Assembly (NCBI RefSeq): GCF_005047655.1
Contig: NZ_SUKF01000006.1
Span: 223,388 to 287,387 of the forward strand
Reading direction: 5' to 3'
From: Sinimarinibacterium arenosum
GTDB taxonomy: Bacteria > Pseudomonadota > Gammaproteobacteria > Nevskiales > Nevskiaceae
DNA: 64,000 bases
Part shown: piece after piece, positions 28,195-36,303 of the stretch
Layout: each line of letters opens with the position of its first letter
Numbering within the stretch: the first letter of the stretch is position 1
Program-made: the position numbers and the translations under genes
Notes under the pieces: model-generated
Seen by the model: only the letters and a program-made list of their open reading frames with translations
Databases searched by the model: none
Told to the model about the DNA's origin: nothing

Positions 28195-29028
28195 ATGGAT
28201 GATTCACTGCCCCCAATCGCTTTCGACACCGCTGCCGGACCGGCGCTGGCCGGTGCCGCGGGTATCGGCGGCTATCTGCGAATCAGCGTGCGACGGCAGC
28301 AGCGCATCGGCGCGGTGCACTTCAGCGATGCGTGCCTGATCCGCGTGGATGCCGGGCGCAAGACCCTCAGCAGTCACTATGGATCGCAGAGTTTCGGAGA
28401 CGACAGCTACATCATCGTCAACGCCGGAGAAACGCTGGACCTGGACAACACGCCGGCACCCGACTCGGGTGTCTATCGGGCCAGCTGCCTGAGTTTTGAT
28501 GCGGCACTGATCCGCGCATTGCCGAATTCGGCGCATGCCCCGACGCCCCCGCGCGCATTTGCGGGGCTACTCCCTGGGCGCGGCCTGGACGCGGCGGTCG
28601 AACATGCGATTCAGGGACTGCTGCAGCCGGAGCAGTTTTCCGAAGCGCTGCTGCGCCACCGGCTGGGCGAGGTGCTGCTGGCGATTGCAACGCAGGGATT
28701 TCAGCTGCGGGTTGGACGTCATGCTGCGGTCGACGAGCAGTTGCGCGGAATACTGTCCGCATCACCGGACCACTCGTGGACCTCTGCGCAGGCCGCCGAA
28801 GCCTTGCACATGAGTGAAGCCACCTTGCGCCGCAGGCTGCGCGCTGTCGGCAGCAGTTTCCGCAGTCAACTGGATCAGGTCCGCCTAGGGGTCGCACTCG
28901 CGCTGCTGCAAGGTAGCCGCGAACCCATCACCCAGATCGCCGCGCGCTGCGGCTATGCATCGGCTTCCAAGTTCAGCGCGCGCTTCCGGCATCACTACGG
29001 ACTGAGTCCCAGCGAACTGCGCGATTGA
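28195..29028 (+). CDS. AraC-family transcriptional regulator
   Basis: 277 residues from ATG 28195. The C-terminal ~100 residues hold two helix-turn-helix units: WTSAQAAEALHMSEATLRRR and ITQIAARCGYASASKFSARF followed by GLSPSELRD. The N-terminal ~150 residues are a ligand or dimerisation domain that I cannot assign to an effector. It is divergent from the dihaem peroxidase gene and followed by a PEBP gene 90 bp downstream; either could be a target. Confidence 0.9.
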   Translation: MDDSLPPIAFDTAAGPALAGAAGIGGYLRISVRRQQRIGAVHFSDACLIRVDAGRKTLSSHYGSQSFGDDSYIIVNAGETLDLDNTPAPDSGVYRASCLSFDAALIRALPNSAHAPTPPRAFAGLLPGRGLDAAVEHAIQGLLQPEQFSEALLRHRLGEVLLAIATQGFQLRVGRHAAVDEQLRGILSASPDHSWTSAQAAEALHMSEATLRRRLRAVGSSFRSQLDQVRLGVALALLQGSREPITQIAARCGYASASKFSARFRHHYGLSPSELRD

Positions 29029-29118
29029 TCGGTTCGGGCGCAGGATTGCGCGAATCGGGCGCGCATCCTCGCGGCGTGCGCGCGACAATAGCGCAGGACT
29101 CAACCCTGGAGACGATCC

Positions 29119-29670
29119 ATGCGCATTCTCGCCATTGGCCTGCTCGCAGTGCTAGCCCCGTTGGCACAAGCCCGTGCGGCTGAGTTTATGTTGGGCAGCA
29201 GCGACATCGATCCCGCAACCGCGTTGGCGCAGACCTTCGTGTATCAGGGATTCGGCTGTAGCGGCGACAATCGCTCACCGGCACTGCGCTGGAGCGGCGC
29301 TCCGTCGCAAACCCGGAGCTTTGCGCTGACGGTATACGACCCCGATGCGCCGACCGGCAGCGGCTGGTGGCACTGGGTCGTCGTTAATCTACCCGCGACC
29401 ACCCAAGCCCTGCCACAAGGCGCCGGTGACGCCGCCGGCACGGGACTGCCGGATGGCGCACTGCAGATCCGCACGGACTTTGGCGTGCCCGGCTATGGCG
29501 GCCCTTGCCCACCGCCGGGCGACACGGCGCACCGCTACATTGTCACCCTGTATGCCCTGAAGACAGAGCACCTCGACCTGACCGCTGATGTCAGCGCGGC
29601 GATGGCGGGTTTCATGATCAAGGCCAATGCCATTGCGCAGACCCAGTTCGAAGTCCGCTACGGACGCTGA
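29119..29670 (+). CDS. YbhB/YbcL (PEBP/Raf-kinase-inhibitor-like) secreted protein
   Basis: 183 residues. Signal peptide (ILAIGLLAVLAPLAQARAAE). The PEBP signature is clear: GFGCSGDNRSPALRWSGAP, then LTVYDPDAPTGSGWWHWVV and YGGPCPPPGDTAHRYIVTLY. Bacterial members bind small anions or phospholipid headgroups; the cellular role is unknown. GGAGA upstream supports the start. Only 3 bases separate it from the next gene, so the two are co-transcribed. Confidence 0.93.
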   Translation: MRILAIGLLAVLAPLAQARAAEFMLGSSDIDPATALAQTFVYQGFGCSGDNRSPALRWSGAPSQTRSFALTVYDPDAPTGSGWWHWVVVNLPATTQALPQGAGDAAGTGLPDGALQIRTDFGVPGYGGPCPPPGDTAHRYIVTLYALKTEHLDLTADVSAAMAGFMIKANAIAQTQFEVRYGR

Positions 29671-29673
29671 AGC

Positions 29674-30435
29674 ATGAACACTGCATCCCTGGAAGCGTTC
29701 TGCGATCTCTGGCTGGCAAGCTGGACCGGCAATCGGCCTGACACACTGCTGGCGTTCTATAGCGAAGACGCTTTCTATTGCGATCCGGCGTTCGCAGACG
29801 GACTGCGTGGACACACCCAGCTGCGGAGCTACTTCGAAAAGTTGCTGGCACGTCATCCGGATTGGATCTGGACCCGCGAACGCCTTCAACCGACGCCCAC
29901 AGGCTTCACGTTGAAATGGCGCGCCCGCCTGCCCGGTGGCTCGTCGTTCGCGGGGCTGGACATCGTCGAGACCGACGGCAGACAGATCACCCACAACGAG
30001 GTGTACTTCGATCCCACACCGCTACGCATGCAACGCGCGCGTTTTGCCAATCCGGCGGCGGCGACGGAATTCGCACACGCTTGGATTTCCGCATGGAACG
30101 CGCGAAATCTGGACGCGGTGCTGGCGATGTTTGCCGACGATGTCCGCTTCACCAGCCCCAAGGCCCAAGCACTCGTGGGCACACCGAGTCTGAGCGGCAA
30201 CGACGCGTTGCGCGGCTACTGGTCGCAGGCGTTGCAGCGCATCGAGAACCTTCAGTTCACGTTCGAGGACCGATGCTGGGATCCCGCAACGAATCTGCTG
30301 TCGGTGCGGTACGTCGCGCAACTAAATGCACAGCGACATCGCGCAGTCGAGACCTGGCGATTCGGCAGCGACGGACTAATCGCCGAAGGCGAAGCCTTTT
30401 ACGGCGCCGACAGAGGCACTGCGGAGCCCGTCTGA
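29674..30435 (+). CDS. Double NTF2-like (SnoaL-like) protein
   Basis: 253 residues made of two similar ~120-residue halves, each starting with a W-rich helix and a xxYxxDA/MFADDV motif: LWLASWTGNRPDTLLAFYSE (first) and AWISAWNARNLDAVLAMFAD (second). This is the SnoaL/NTF2-like cone fold in tandem. The family includes isomerases, hydrolases and small ligand binders; no catalytic residue allows a specific call. Its last 37 bases overlap the 3' end of the opposite-strand gene. Confidence 0.8.
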   Translation: MNTASLEAFCDLWLASWTGNRPDTLLAFYSEDAFYCDPAFADGLRGHTQLRSYFEKLLARHPDWIWTRERLQPTPTGFTLKWRARLPGGSSFAGLDIVETDGRQITHNEVYFDPTPLRMQRARFANPAAATEFAHAWISAWNARNLDAVLAMFADDVRFTSPKAQALVGTPSLSGNDALRGYWSQALQRIENLQFTFEDRCWDPATNLLSVRYVAQLNAQRHRAVETWRFGSDGLIAEGEAFYGADRGTAEPV

Positions 30436-30977
30436 GACATCATCGTCAGCAGGCGTTGTTCAATCAGCGTGGCTGTGGCGGCGTCGCGCCGCCTAGTCAG
30501 CAGTGCGCGCAGTTCTGGCAGCAGCGAATACACATGCCGCAGCGAAACGCACAACGACAGCCGCATGATGAAGCGCTGCGCATCACGCCCCATCATCTCG
30601 CGCGCAGTCTGTTCGAGAAACAGCGTGACCTGTTCAAGTGCAGCGCCACCAATGTCCGGAATCGCTTCCAGATCCGGCGCGAAATCTGCAGCCCTGAATT
30701 CCAGCGTCTGCGTGTGGTCCGGACGGACCGAAGCAACCGCCGCAGGCGCTACAGCAGCGGAGTTGCCGACCGGCTCGATCAGCCCGTGCTCCATCAGTGT
30801 CGAGCACGCCGCACCAATATCGCCAACGCGCGCATAGAGTGCGCCCAGTTCATCCATCCGTCGCACGCCGTCGGTCGCGATCAGCACGATCCGCAGCTGC
30901 GATGGCAGCCCCCGACTGCGCGTGCGCATTTCCTCACGCCCACGCTCCGTCTTTGCGAACACTGTCGCTCGATCCAT
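30399..30977 (-). CDS. Conserved protein with winged-helix-like N-terminus, unknown function
   Basis: 192 residues from ATG 30977. The N-terminal ~70 residues (FAKTERGREEMRTRSRGLPS, RIVLIATDGVRRMDELGALY) resemble small proteins common in betaproteobacteria that look like winged-helix or FHA-partner modules. An alanine-rich linker and a helical C-terminus follow. It is the last gene on the strand of the LuxR-linked operon, 90 bases after the hydrolase stop, so co-transcription is possible but less certain than for the other four. Confidence 0.6.
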   Translation of the reverse strand: MDRATVFAKTERGREEMRTRSRGLPSQLRIVLIATDGVRRMDELGALYARVGDIGAACSTLMEHGLIEPVGNSAAVAPAAVASVRPDHTQTLEFRAADFAPDLEAIPDIGGAALEQVTLFLEQTAREMMGRDAQRFIMRLSLCVSLRHVYSLLPELRALLTRRRDAATATLIEQRLLTMMSQTGSAVPLSAP

Positions 30978-31067
30978 GCTCGCTCCCCAAGCGATGACCA
31001 CGCTCCGGACTGGCCCGAAGCACCCAACGCCAGAGGAAACAGCAAATCCCGTGCCGCCAGACCCGGA

Positions 31068-31991
31068 TCAGGCTGCGCTGCGCCGAGTCTCCGCTTCGGC
31101 TCCGGTGCAGAACGCAACCACCTCGGTGACTACCTGCGGATCGCGCAGGATGCGGCGATGCCCCAGACCCTGCGTCGTCAGCAGACGCGCCCCGGCCAGT
31201 GCAGCACATGCGGTGACGCCGTCTGCGTGGGCAACAATCCGGTCATCGCGGTCATGCACGACCAGACCGCGCAGACGCAATCGGCGCAGCGCGGCGCGCG
31301 TGGAGCAATCCGCCAGCGGCCGCTGATAGTGCCGCTCCAGCCGGCGCCGCAGCGCCGCAGTCGCCGGCGGCGGCAGCCCCAGCATGGCAGCCACGCGGGA
31401 AACCTCGTCGCCCAGGTCGCCTCCAGGTGCGAGCAGCACCAGCGATTCGGTCAGGCCGCGCGGATCCGCGCCCAGGTGTTCCGACAGATACACCGCGCTG
31501 GCGGCCGCCCCCAGAGAGTGCGCAATGATCGCGACCGGCGCACCTAGACGCGCCGTGCAAGCCGCGATGGCGCGCGCCATGTCGTGAACATCGGTCTGCG
31601 TGCCAGGCGATGCGCCGTGCGCGGGCGCATCCAGTGCGACCGCGCGCATCCCCGCCGCGGTGAGCGGTGCGACGAATGCCGACATGTCTGCGCTGCGTCC
31701 TTCCCATCCATGCATCAGCAGGACCCATGGCCGTAAAGCTGCGCCCCAGCTCAGCGCATGCAACTGCCGGTCGCAGTCGGCGATGCTCAGGATCTCGGCA
31801 TTGCCAAGATCAACCGGCTTTGCGGCTCGATGCGCCGGCGTCAACATGCGACGCGCAACATAGTCACCGACCGCGGCCGGTGCCAGGCGCCCGCAGAGGC
31901 CGAAGATCAAGCGCAGCGGTAACGGCGCCGGATGCAGCGCGCTGGGCGCCGAGGTGTGGACAGCGGACTGACTGGACACTGCGCTCATCAA
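31068..31991 (-). CDS. Alpha/beta hydrolase of the LuxR-linked operon
   Basis: 307 residues. VLLMHGWEGR is the oxyanion strand. The nucleophile elbow is IIAHSLGAAAS, with Ala replacing the first Gly of GxSxG. The acid is likely in VVHDRDDRIV, and the catalytic His in TQGLGHRRIL. No lid or substrate can be assigned. In an operon with an acyltransferase and an AlkB-like hydroxylase, a thioesterase, deacylase or lipid esterase role is plausible (inference). Its start overlaps the hydroxylase stop by ATGA. Confidence 0.85.
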   Translation of the reverse strand: MMSAVSSQSAVHTSAPSALHPAPLPLRLIFGLCGRLAPAAVGDYVARRMLTPAHRAAKPVDLGNAEILSIADCDRQLHALSWGAALRPWVLLMHGWEGRSADMSAFVAPLTAAGMRAVALDAPAHGASPGTQTDVHDMARAIAACTARLGAPVAIIAHSLGAAASAVYLSEHLGADPRGLTESLVLLAPGGDLGDEVSRVAAMLGLPPPATAALRRRLERHYQRPLADCSTRAALRRLRLRGLVVHDRDDRIVAHADGVTACAALAGARLLTTQGLGHRRILRDPQVVTEVVAFCTGAEAETRRSAA

Positions 31992-33061
31992 ATCGCTCCT
32001 TGCTGTTGCAGGTGCGGTCGGTCGTGCTCGACCAACCGTGCGGCGTCACGGTTTGCGGCGTGCAGCGCACGCACTCGCGGGTCCATCAGCGTGTGCCACA
32101 GCGGCGGGACCAGCGCCAGAAACACCATCGAATAGAAACCCAACGGCAGCCGTGGAGCGCCCGGCGCCGGCACCAGCACAGCGGCCGGCAATGCCGGATT
32201 GCGGTGATGCCCGGCGTGGCGGCTGAGGTTGAACACCAGCAGCGCCGAAATTGGATCGCTGGCGTCCCAGGCATGATGCTCGGCCACTTTCTCGGGCCTG
32301 CCATCACGCATCGCTCTACGCAGGCCGTAGTGCTGCACGTAGTTGACCGCTTCGAGCAGATGCACCGCCATCAGGCACTGCGATACGAAGAACAGCGTCG
32401 CCAACGGCCCGAACACCGCCGCGATCGCTGCCAACAGCCCGATCTGGATCACGGCGTACTGCAACATGCGGTTATGCCGACTCCAGCGCGGCAGATGCCG
32501 GCGCTGCAGTCGCGCGCATTCGATGCGCCAGGCATCGTGCGGACCGCGCCACAGCATGCGACCGAAAAACGTCGGGAAGCTCTCGCCCAGCGCGGCGCTG
32601 CTCGGATCGGCGTCGGTCGCAACGTTACGGTGATGACCGTAGACGTGCTCGATGCGAAAGTGCATGTAGCCCGTCATTGCCAGCAGCGCCAGCCCCAGCG
32701 CGCGCTGTGCCGGATCGCGCCGGTGCACCAGTTCGTGCGCCGCCGTGATCCCGGCGGTGCCGGTCATGATGCCGGTCGACGACACCAGCGCAAAGAACTC
32801 CAGTGGGGTGACGCCAGCGGCCACACGCATGACCGCCAGCAGCACCGCAGCCTGAGCCAGGGCATAGACCCAGAATGTCCACGGCGCAAACAGATGCCGC
32901 AGGACCTTCGGATTCGCCCGCCAGCCCGGCGCCACCCGCGAAACCGTCCAATCGGCCAGCGGCACCAGCAACAGATTCAGCGCAACTGGCAACCACAGCC
33001 ATACGCCGCCCATATACAAGGCCAGCGCCGCGGTGGCGGGATAGATCAGCGCCGGCATCAC
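31988..33061 (-). CDS. AlkB-like membrane diiron hydroxylase of the LuxR-linked operon
   Basis: 357 residues with about six membrane helices. All histidine boxes are present: HELVHRR, EHVYGHHRN and LSRHAGHHRNP, plus NYVQHYG where classical AlkB has NYxEHYG. Such enzymes insert oxygen at C-H bonds of alkanes, fatty acyl chains or related lipids, using electrons from rubredoxin or ferredoxin. It is clearly different from the AlkB encoded at 36304-37473. Four-base overlaps with both neighbours make it translationally coupled to the acyltransferase and the hydrolase, so its substrate is probably the acyl product of the pathway (inference). Confidence 0.88.
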   Translation of the reverse strand: MMPALIYPATAALALYMGGVWLWLPVALNLLLVPLADWTVSRVAPGWRANPKVLRHLFAPWTFWVYALAQAAVLLAVMRVAAGVTPLEFFALVSSTGIMTGTAGITAAHELVHRRDPAQRALGLALLAMTGYMHFRIEHVYGHHRNVATDADPSSAALGESFPTFFGRMLWRGPHDAWRIECARLQRRHLPRWSRHNRMLQYAVIQIGLLAAIAAVFGPLATLFFVSQCLMAVHLLEAVNYVQHYGLRRAMRDGRPEKVAEHHAWDASDPISALLVFNLSRHAGHHRNPALPAAVLVPAPGAPRLPLGFYSMVFLALVPPLWHTLMDPRVRALHAANRDAARLVEHDRPHLQQQGAI

Positions 33062-33735
33062 GCTGCCCTCGCCGTGAGTCCGGTCTTGCGCTGCGGCCGC
33101 AGATACTTGTCCTGGATACAGCGCATCACGTACTGCTGATGGAACCAGCGACGCGCGCGCTCGTGCATGTAGGCAATCGATGTCGCGTCGCCAGTGTCGT
33201 AATAGATCACGAAATCCTGCAGCTCCGGCCGTCCGAGCAGGTGCAACGGCGCGTGGTCCACCGGCACCACACCGAAGTCGACGAAGAAACGCAGGGTCTG
33301 CGCTCGGGTCATGCCGACGATGTAGTCGTAACCCAGCGCGTGCGCTTCACGCGCTGCGGCATACAGCATCATCCCGAGCAGGATCGTGGCACGCATCGGC
33401 GTGGCGATGACGACATTGTTGACCTCCAGCAGCCGCGCCTGAGGTCGTTCGACCGCCGGCTCCAGACTGAAATACGGACTGCTGCGCTCGGTCACTTCAC
33501 TGAGCCGGAAGATGCCGACGATGGTGCCGTGATACTCGACGCCGAAGCAGCGCGACTGCTCGCCGGGAAGAATCTCGCGCGACAGAAAGCCCAGCGGCGC
33601 GTAGACCTGTTCGAGCAAGGCCAGATAGCGTTGCTGTTCGGCACGGCCATCCAGACGATGCACGCTGTAGGCCTGCGGACGCCACGCATCGATGCCGGGC
33701 ATCAGAGAGCTTGTTGGCAAGCGTTCGGTCTGCAT
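33058..33735 (-). CDS. GNAT/autoinducer-synthase-fold acyltransferase (LuxI/FeeM-like)
   Basis: 225 residues. CFGVEYHGTIVGIFRLSEV and LLEVNNVVIATPMR match the central strands of the LuxI/FeeM superfamily; the Arg in FRL and the Glu in LEV fall where LuxI has conserved Arg and Glu, but the second LuxI Arg (SRF) is Asn here. LMMLYAAAREAHALGYDYIV-like helix and VDFGVVPVD close the fold. It should transfer a fatty acyl group from ACP or CoA to a small amine. It is 3 bases from the diiron-enzyme gene and overlaps the hydroxylase gene by 4 bases. Confidence 0.7.
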   Translation of the reverse strand: MQTERLPTSSLMPGIDAWRPQAYSVHRLDGRAEQQRYLALLEQVYAPLGFLSREILPGEQSRCFGVEYHGTIVGIFRLSEVTERSSPYFSLEPAVERPQARLLEVNNVVIATPMRATILLGMMLYAAAREAHALGYDYIVGMTRAQTLRFFVDFGVVPVDHAPLHLLGRPELQDFVIYYDTGDATSIAYMHERARRWFHQQYVMRCIQDKYLRPQRKTGLTARAA

Positions 33736-33738
33736 CGT

Positions 33739-34428
33739 TTACGCCGCCCGCGCCAACGTCGGCAATGGCACCCGGCCCTCGGCAACGTCGCGGAACATCT
33801 GACCGTAGTGGTGATAGGTCATGCGCCGTGCGTGGACGACATCGTCGAAGTCGGCGTCACTGGTGACGAACTCCTCGATCGCGCGACGCGCCTCCACCAG
33901 ATGTTTCTGATCGAAGCCGGCATGGCTGCGCAGGAAGGTCACCGCGGCCTCGGGAATGCCATAGCGCTGCACCAGCATCTGGGCAAATCCGCCAGCGATC
34001 TCCGCACCCATGCCCTCGGTCGCGCTGGCGACGCCAAGGATCGCGACCGGGTTGCCGTAACTGGCGAGGAAGTAGTTTTGCGTGAACAAACCACTGGCGC
34101 CCGGCCCGGCCGGCGCCGCGACTGCGGCCTCAGCATCAACGCCCAGATTGCGCAGATCCTTCAGGCAGAACAGTTCGTGCCCGTGTTCCTCACCCGCCTG
34201 CTCGATGAACCAGGCGCGCAGCGCCCGCTTGCGGTCATCGCAGCGAGCGGCACCAAGTGCGAGGGTGCGCGAGGTGTGGCGCACCAGGTGAAAGGTCTGC
34301 ACCAGATACGCGGCATAGTGCTCGCGGCTGACGCGACCCTCGCCCAGCATCTGGATCAATGGATTGGTGGCGATGTGCCGGACATAGTCCTCACGGCATG
34401 CCTCCACCACCTGCTCGAATCGTCCCAT
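33739..34428 (-). CDS. Haem-oxygenase-like diiron oxidase/oxygenase (HDO), first gene of the LuxR-linked operon
   Basis: 229 residues from ATG 34428, with in-frame ATGs further upstream. An all-helical protein of the TenA/PqqC/haem-oxygenase-like type. Candidate metal ligands: YLVQTFHLVRHTSR, EQAGEEHGHELFC and RSHAGFDQKHLVEA, each giving a Glu/His/Asp pattern expected in HDOs such as UndA or BesC. Family members decarboxylate fatty acids, cleave amino acids or N-oxygenate amines; which applies here cannot be told. It is the first gene after the lux-box-like dyad at 34510-34529. Confidence 0.78.
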   Translation of the reverse strand: MGRFEQVVEACREDYVRHIATNPLIQMLGEGRVSREHYAAYLVQTFHLVRHTSRTLALGAARCDDRKRALRAWFIEQAGEEHGHELFCLKDLRNLGVDAEAAVAAPAGPGASGLFTQNYFLASYGNPVAILGVASATEGMGAEIAGGFAQMLVQRYGIPEAAVTFLRSHAGFDQKHLVEARRAIEEFVTSDADFDDVVHARRMTYHHYGQMFRDVAEGRVPLPTLARAA

Positions 34429-34509
34429 CGTCGTTCCCCGTGTTGCCATACCGACCGATGCGGTGCACCGGAATGACAACCATGATTCGAGCGATCAGCC
34501 GCGGTGTGT

Positions 34510-34529
34510 ACCTGTCCGAACGGACAGGT
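34510..34529 (-). promoter_or_regulatory. lux-box-like 20-bp dyad before the HDO-acyltransferase-hydroxylase operon
   Basis: The same 20 bases as at 24746-24765 (arms ACCTGTCCG/CGGACAGGT around AA). It lies 81 bases upstream of the HDO start. The LuxR gene ends about 250 bases further upstream, so the dyad sits in the gap between receptor and operon. The rest of 34429-34778 shows no gene. Confidence 0.8.
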
Positions 34530-34778
34530 TCTCCTCCCAGGCGATTCGGCATCTACTGGTGGATTTGCCAGCCGCGGGAAATTTGGGAATTTTGAGACTC
34601 AGCAGTTGTACGCGCGCTGTGTATTGGCAACCACACACACGCAGCGTTCGCAGTCGCTTACGAGGTCACCGGTCTCGCGCAAGGCGCATGGCCTCGACCT
34701 TGGGCACGGCGCTCCGGCCACTGCCACGTCGTTCGCACTCGCGCACGAGCCCACTGGACTCATGCACGCAGAGAGTGC

Positions 34779-35543
34779 TCATCCCCACTCAATCAGCCCC
34801 TGGGACAGAGCGACAGCGATGGCTTGCGAGCGGTTACTCGCGTTGAGCTTGCGCATCGCGTTGTGCAGATGGAATTTCACTGCGCGCTCGCTGCAGCTCA
34901 TTTGCAGCGAAATTTCCCAGTTGGTCTTGCCGAACTTGGCCCAGTTCAAGACTTCGACCTCGCGCTTGGTCAGATCGGGAGTCTGTTTCAGTAGTCCGAG
35001 ATGCACTTTGGACAGCGCGGCATTCAGGTGCGGCAACAGGTAGCGAATGATCAGGATGTGCCGTTGTTCGCTGGTCAGGTCGCGACCGGCACATGAAAAG
35101 AAGCTGCCGGAGGACGAGCGCAGAAAGCGCGCGCCGAACGAGAAGCCGTTGTCGAGACCGAATTCATGCGCCAGCCGATAGAACGCTTGATCTCCGCGCC
35201 GCTGATAGCGTTCGCGCAGGTCGGCCCAGATCAACGGTTTCTCGGTCTTGAACAGCAGGCGCGCCGCCGGGTCGATGTCCATCAGCCGTCGATCGCGGTA
35301 GGTCGTCAGCCAATCCATCGGGAAGTCGACGTTGATGCGTCGGGTCGTGCCGACGATCGCATCCTCACTGTCGAGCTCGGCGACACTGACATGCGCGTAC
35401 TCAATCGGCACCAGCTGAGCCGTGCTTTTGATCAGCTCGCGAAACTGCTCCTCGGTACCAACCGACAGCGCGGTGTCGATCAAAGCCAGCACCCCGATCA
35501 GATCCGCCTTCGACAGCAACCGGCGTAATTCAGCGGCGGTCAT
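34779..35543 (-). CDS. LuxR-family quorum-sensing receptor/regulator
   Basis: 254 residues. The N-terminal autoinducer-binding domain keeps the residues that are invariant in acyl-homoserine-lactone receptors: Trp and Tyr in DWLTTYRD, Asp-Pro in MDIDPAA, Trp in PLIWADL and Gly in GFSFGARF. The C-terminal helix-turn-helix is LTKREVEVLNWAKFGKTNWE and ERAVKFHLHNAMRKLNASNR. There is no canonical luxI in the window; the nearest candidate is the LuxI-fold acyltransferase in the operon it precedes. The ligand is unknown. Confidence 0.93.
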   Translation of the reverse strand: MTAAELRRLLSKADLIGVLALIDTALSVGTEEQFRELIKSTAQLVPIEYAHVSVAELDSEDAIVGTTRRINVDFPMDWLTTYRDRRLMDIDPAARLLFKTEKPLIWADLRERYQRRGDQAFYRLAHEFGLDNGFSFGARFLRSSSGSFFSCAGRDLTSEQRHILIIRYLLPHLNAALSKVHLGLLKQTPDLTKREVEVLNWAKFGKTNWEISLQMSCSERAVKFHLHNAMRKLNASNRSQAIAVALSQGLIEWG

Positions 35544-35737
35544 TGATGTCGGCCCCCACGCTCAGCGGCTTGCGGGCGCAGCATCCCGGTTGACTGCGTC
35601 GAGCCCCCTGGAACCTACCGCTTGAACGTTCATGCCGTCGCTTCAATGCACTGATCTCGCCCGCATTATCCACACCCTGCACCTGTCTGGGAGCATTCCT
35701 TAGCAAATTTCCCACCAGGGACAATTGCCTTTACTCA

Positions 35738-35756
35738 TGAGAATAATTATCGTTTA
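35738..35756 (+). promoter_or_regulatory. Possible Fur box
   Basis: TGAGAATAATTATCGTTTA resembles Fur sites (GAGAATAATTATCATT-like) and is the most AT-rich spot in the 35544-35850 gap. It lies 94 bases before the small membrane protein gene at 35851. Nothing else is recognisable in the gap apart from the shared promoter region of the divergent luxR gene. Confidence 0.5.
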
Positions 35757-35850
35757 AGTCCCAGTGTTGCCAGGTGTCAATTCCCCGCCCAGCCCGACAC
35801 GTCCACTCCACCGATCTGCTCAAGCGGAATCGACCAGGAAAGCACACGTC

Positions 35851-36165
35851 ATGGATGGACTCGCCAGCGCGCTGATGCTGCTCGCACTGATCTGCTGCCA
35901 CCTCGCGCAAACGCACGAGCGCGGTGACGGCGCGGCATTGGAATGGATGCTGGTTGCGCCCCTGTTCGCTGCCGCGGCTCTGATGATATGGCTACCGTCG
36001 CGCGGGACCGCCACATCCTTGTTGCTGTGGCTGTCACATATCGCGGCAAGCGGCGTCATTCTAATGGCACGGCGCCAGCCACGACGTTACGGGCTGATGC
36101 ATCGTCCTGTCTGGACGCTCGGCACATTGTCCCTGCTCGGCGTCGCTCTGGGGTGGCAGCTGTGA
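35851..36165 (+). CDS. Small membrane protein, DUF3325-like
   Basis: 104 residues with four predicted helices (GLASALMLLALICCHLAQTH, WMLVAPLFAAAALMIWL, SLLLWLSHIAASGVIL, TLGTLSLLGVALGWQL). Size, helix pattern and the His in the first helix resemble DUF3325 proteins found in iron-siderophore uptake operons next to PepSY proteins. Here no TonB receptor or PepSY gene accompanies it, so it is an orphan. AGGAAAG upstream fixes the start. The Fur-like site upstream would suit an iron link. Confidence 0.6.
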   Translation: MDGLASALMLLALICCHLAQTHERGDGAALEWMLVAPLFAAAALMIWLPSRGTATSLLLWLSHIAASGVILMARRQPRRYGLMHRPVWTLGTLSLLGVALGWQL

Positions 36166-36245
36166 GGCGGTGGTTAGTCCGACGCAGTGCTCTCAGAGAA
36201 GTCTGGTCGACGATAAGCGCACGATGCATTGGCCGTCCGCACGAC

Positions 36246-36279
36246 AAAAAAACCGGACAGTGCTTGCACACTGTCCGGT
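36246..36279 (-). terminator. Intrinsic terminator of the alkB gene
   Basis: An 11-bp perfect stem (ACCGGACAGTG at 36252-36262 with CACTGTCCGGT at 36269-36279) and a six-base loop. On the minus strand it is followed by seven Ts (A-run 36246-36252). It starts 25 bases after the alkB stop. Confidence 0.9.
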
Positions 36280-36303
36280 CGGGAGAACCTGATCTGGAAC
36301 CGA

